From assembly GCA_002077065.1 (NCBI GenBank), contig NAJO01000010.1, forward strand, positions 558,001-622,000: DNA of 64,000 nucleotides. Direction: 5' to 3'. Below, one piece after another: positions 63,747 to 64,000 of the stretch. The notes under the pieces are model-generated. The model saw only the letters and a list, made by a program, of their open reading frames with translations. It was not told the origin of the DNA and ran no database searches. Numbering within the stretch: the first letter of the stretch is position 1; each line of letters begins with the position of its first letter. Both the position numbers and the translations under genes were made by a program. Source of the DNA: Cryoendolithus antarcticus. Lineage: Eukaryota; Ascomycota; Dothideomycetes; Cladosporiales; Cladosporiaceae.

Positions 63747-64000
63747 ATGGCTTTTGTGAGCCGCGCAGTCAGGACGGCCTGGCTGAGTCCCAGATCGTGT
63801 ATGGTTTCGAAACGACGATCCCATGTCTTCCGCTCGGTCTCCGAGCTCAGAAGCCACCGACGTGATCTTCTCCTGGCTGGCAAGACGATCGGCTTAGTGC
63901 CTACCATGGGCGCCCTACATGCTGGCCATCTGTCGCTAGTCCGACGAGCGGCAGAGGAGAACTCCCACGTATTTGTCTCGATCTATATCAATCCTACCCA
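63747..64000 (+). CDS. PAN6: Pantothenate synthetase (pantoate-beta-alanine ligase), 5' part
   Basis: Joins pantoate and beta-alanine with ATP to make pantothenate (vitamin B5), the precursor of coenzyme A. Only the first ~84 codons are in the window. They include [22 protein letters not shown], the PanC/Pan6 signature with the ATP-binding HxGH, and then [10 protein letters not shown], where the family has V-S-I-F-V-N-P-T-Q-F. The first ~45 residues are Arg/Ser-rich, which could be an N-terminal mitochondrial presequence. The gene runs off the right edge. Confidence 0.9.
   Translation, partial: MAFVSRAVRTAWLSPRSCMVSKRRSHVFRSVSELRSHRRDLLLAGKTIGLVPTMGALHAGHLSLVRRAAEENSHVFVSIYINPT

Overview
The window comes from a filamentous ascomycete fungus, most likely a dothideomycete. 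It is moderately GC-rich and densely packed, with roughly one gene per 2 kb on both strands. Introns are short (about 50-60 bp) with GTRNGT-like donors, CTRAC-like branch sites and YAG acceptors. The gene set is fungal: a HET-domain allorecognition gene, an EF-hand alternative NADH dehydrogenase, a heme-thiolate peroxidase, Trs85, Iml1, Sec1, Elp4, Esf2 and Dbp10. I built the exon structures by hand from reading-frame continuity and splice-site sequence. No mobile element, CRISPR array, rRNA or convincing tRNA gene was seen.

Layout. 1-8 kb: the 5' part of a HET gene with a probable frameshift, an aldehyde dehydrogenase, the mitochondrial RNA helicase SUV3 and the exocytosis protein SEC1 (six exons). 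8-21 kb: a predicted GPI-anchored surface protein, alternative NADH dehydrogenase, a secreted Ser/Thr-rich protein, a Nudix hydrolase, RPB8, MLH1, a gene-poor 1.5 kb and a secreted peroxidase. 21-32 kb: Trs85/TRAPPC8, a continuous reading frame joining the CCA-adding enzyme to a TTI2-like domain, a 2EXR/F-box-like protein, a coiled-coil gene with an in-frame stop, and D-amino-acid oxidase. 33-48 kb: OTU deubiquitinase, ribose-5-phosphate isomerase, ULA1 (NEDD8 E1 subunit), glutathionyl-hydroquinone reductase, IML1, an EF-hand secretory protein, TRM12/TYW2 and ESF2. 48-64 kb: a PlsB/GNPAT-type acyltransferase ending in a peroxisomal signal, a multi-pass membrane protein, ELP4, two decayed F-box-like genes, BUB3, GPN2, DBP10 and the start of pantothenate synthetase.

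Most genes are conserved housekeeping genes with no evident pathway clustering. Some share themes. SUV3, CCA1, ELP4, TRM12, ESF2, DBP10, RPB8 and GPN2 act in RNA synthesis, processing or modification, or in polymerase assembly. SEC1 and Trs85 act in membrane traffic. IML1 and the TTI2 domain both bear on TOR signalling. The most unusual observations are the CCA1-TTI2 fused frame, the peroxisome-type C-terminus on the bacterial-like acyltransferase, and a set of fast-evolving genes (HET, F-box-like, coiled-coil) whose frames are broken by single stops or frameshifts. No clearly new multi-gene system was found.
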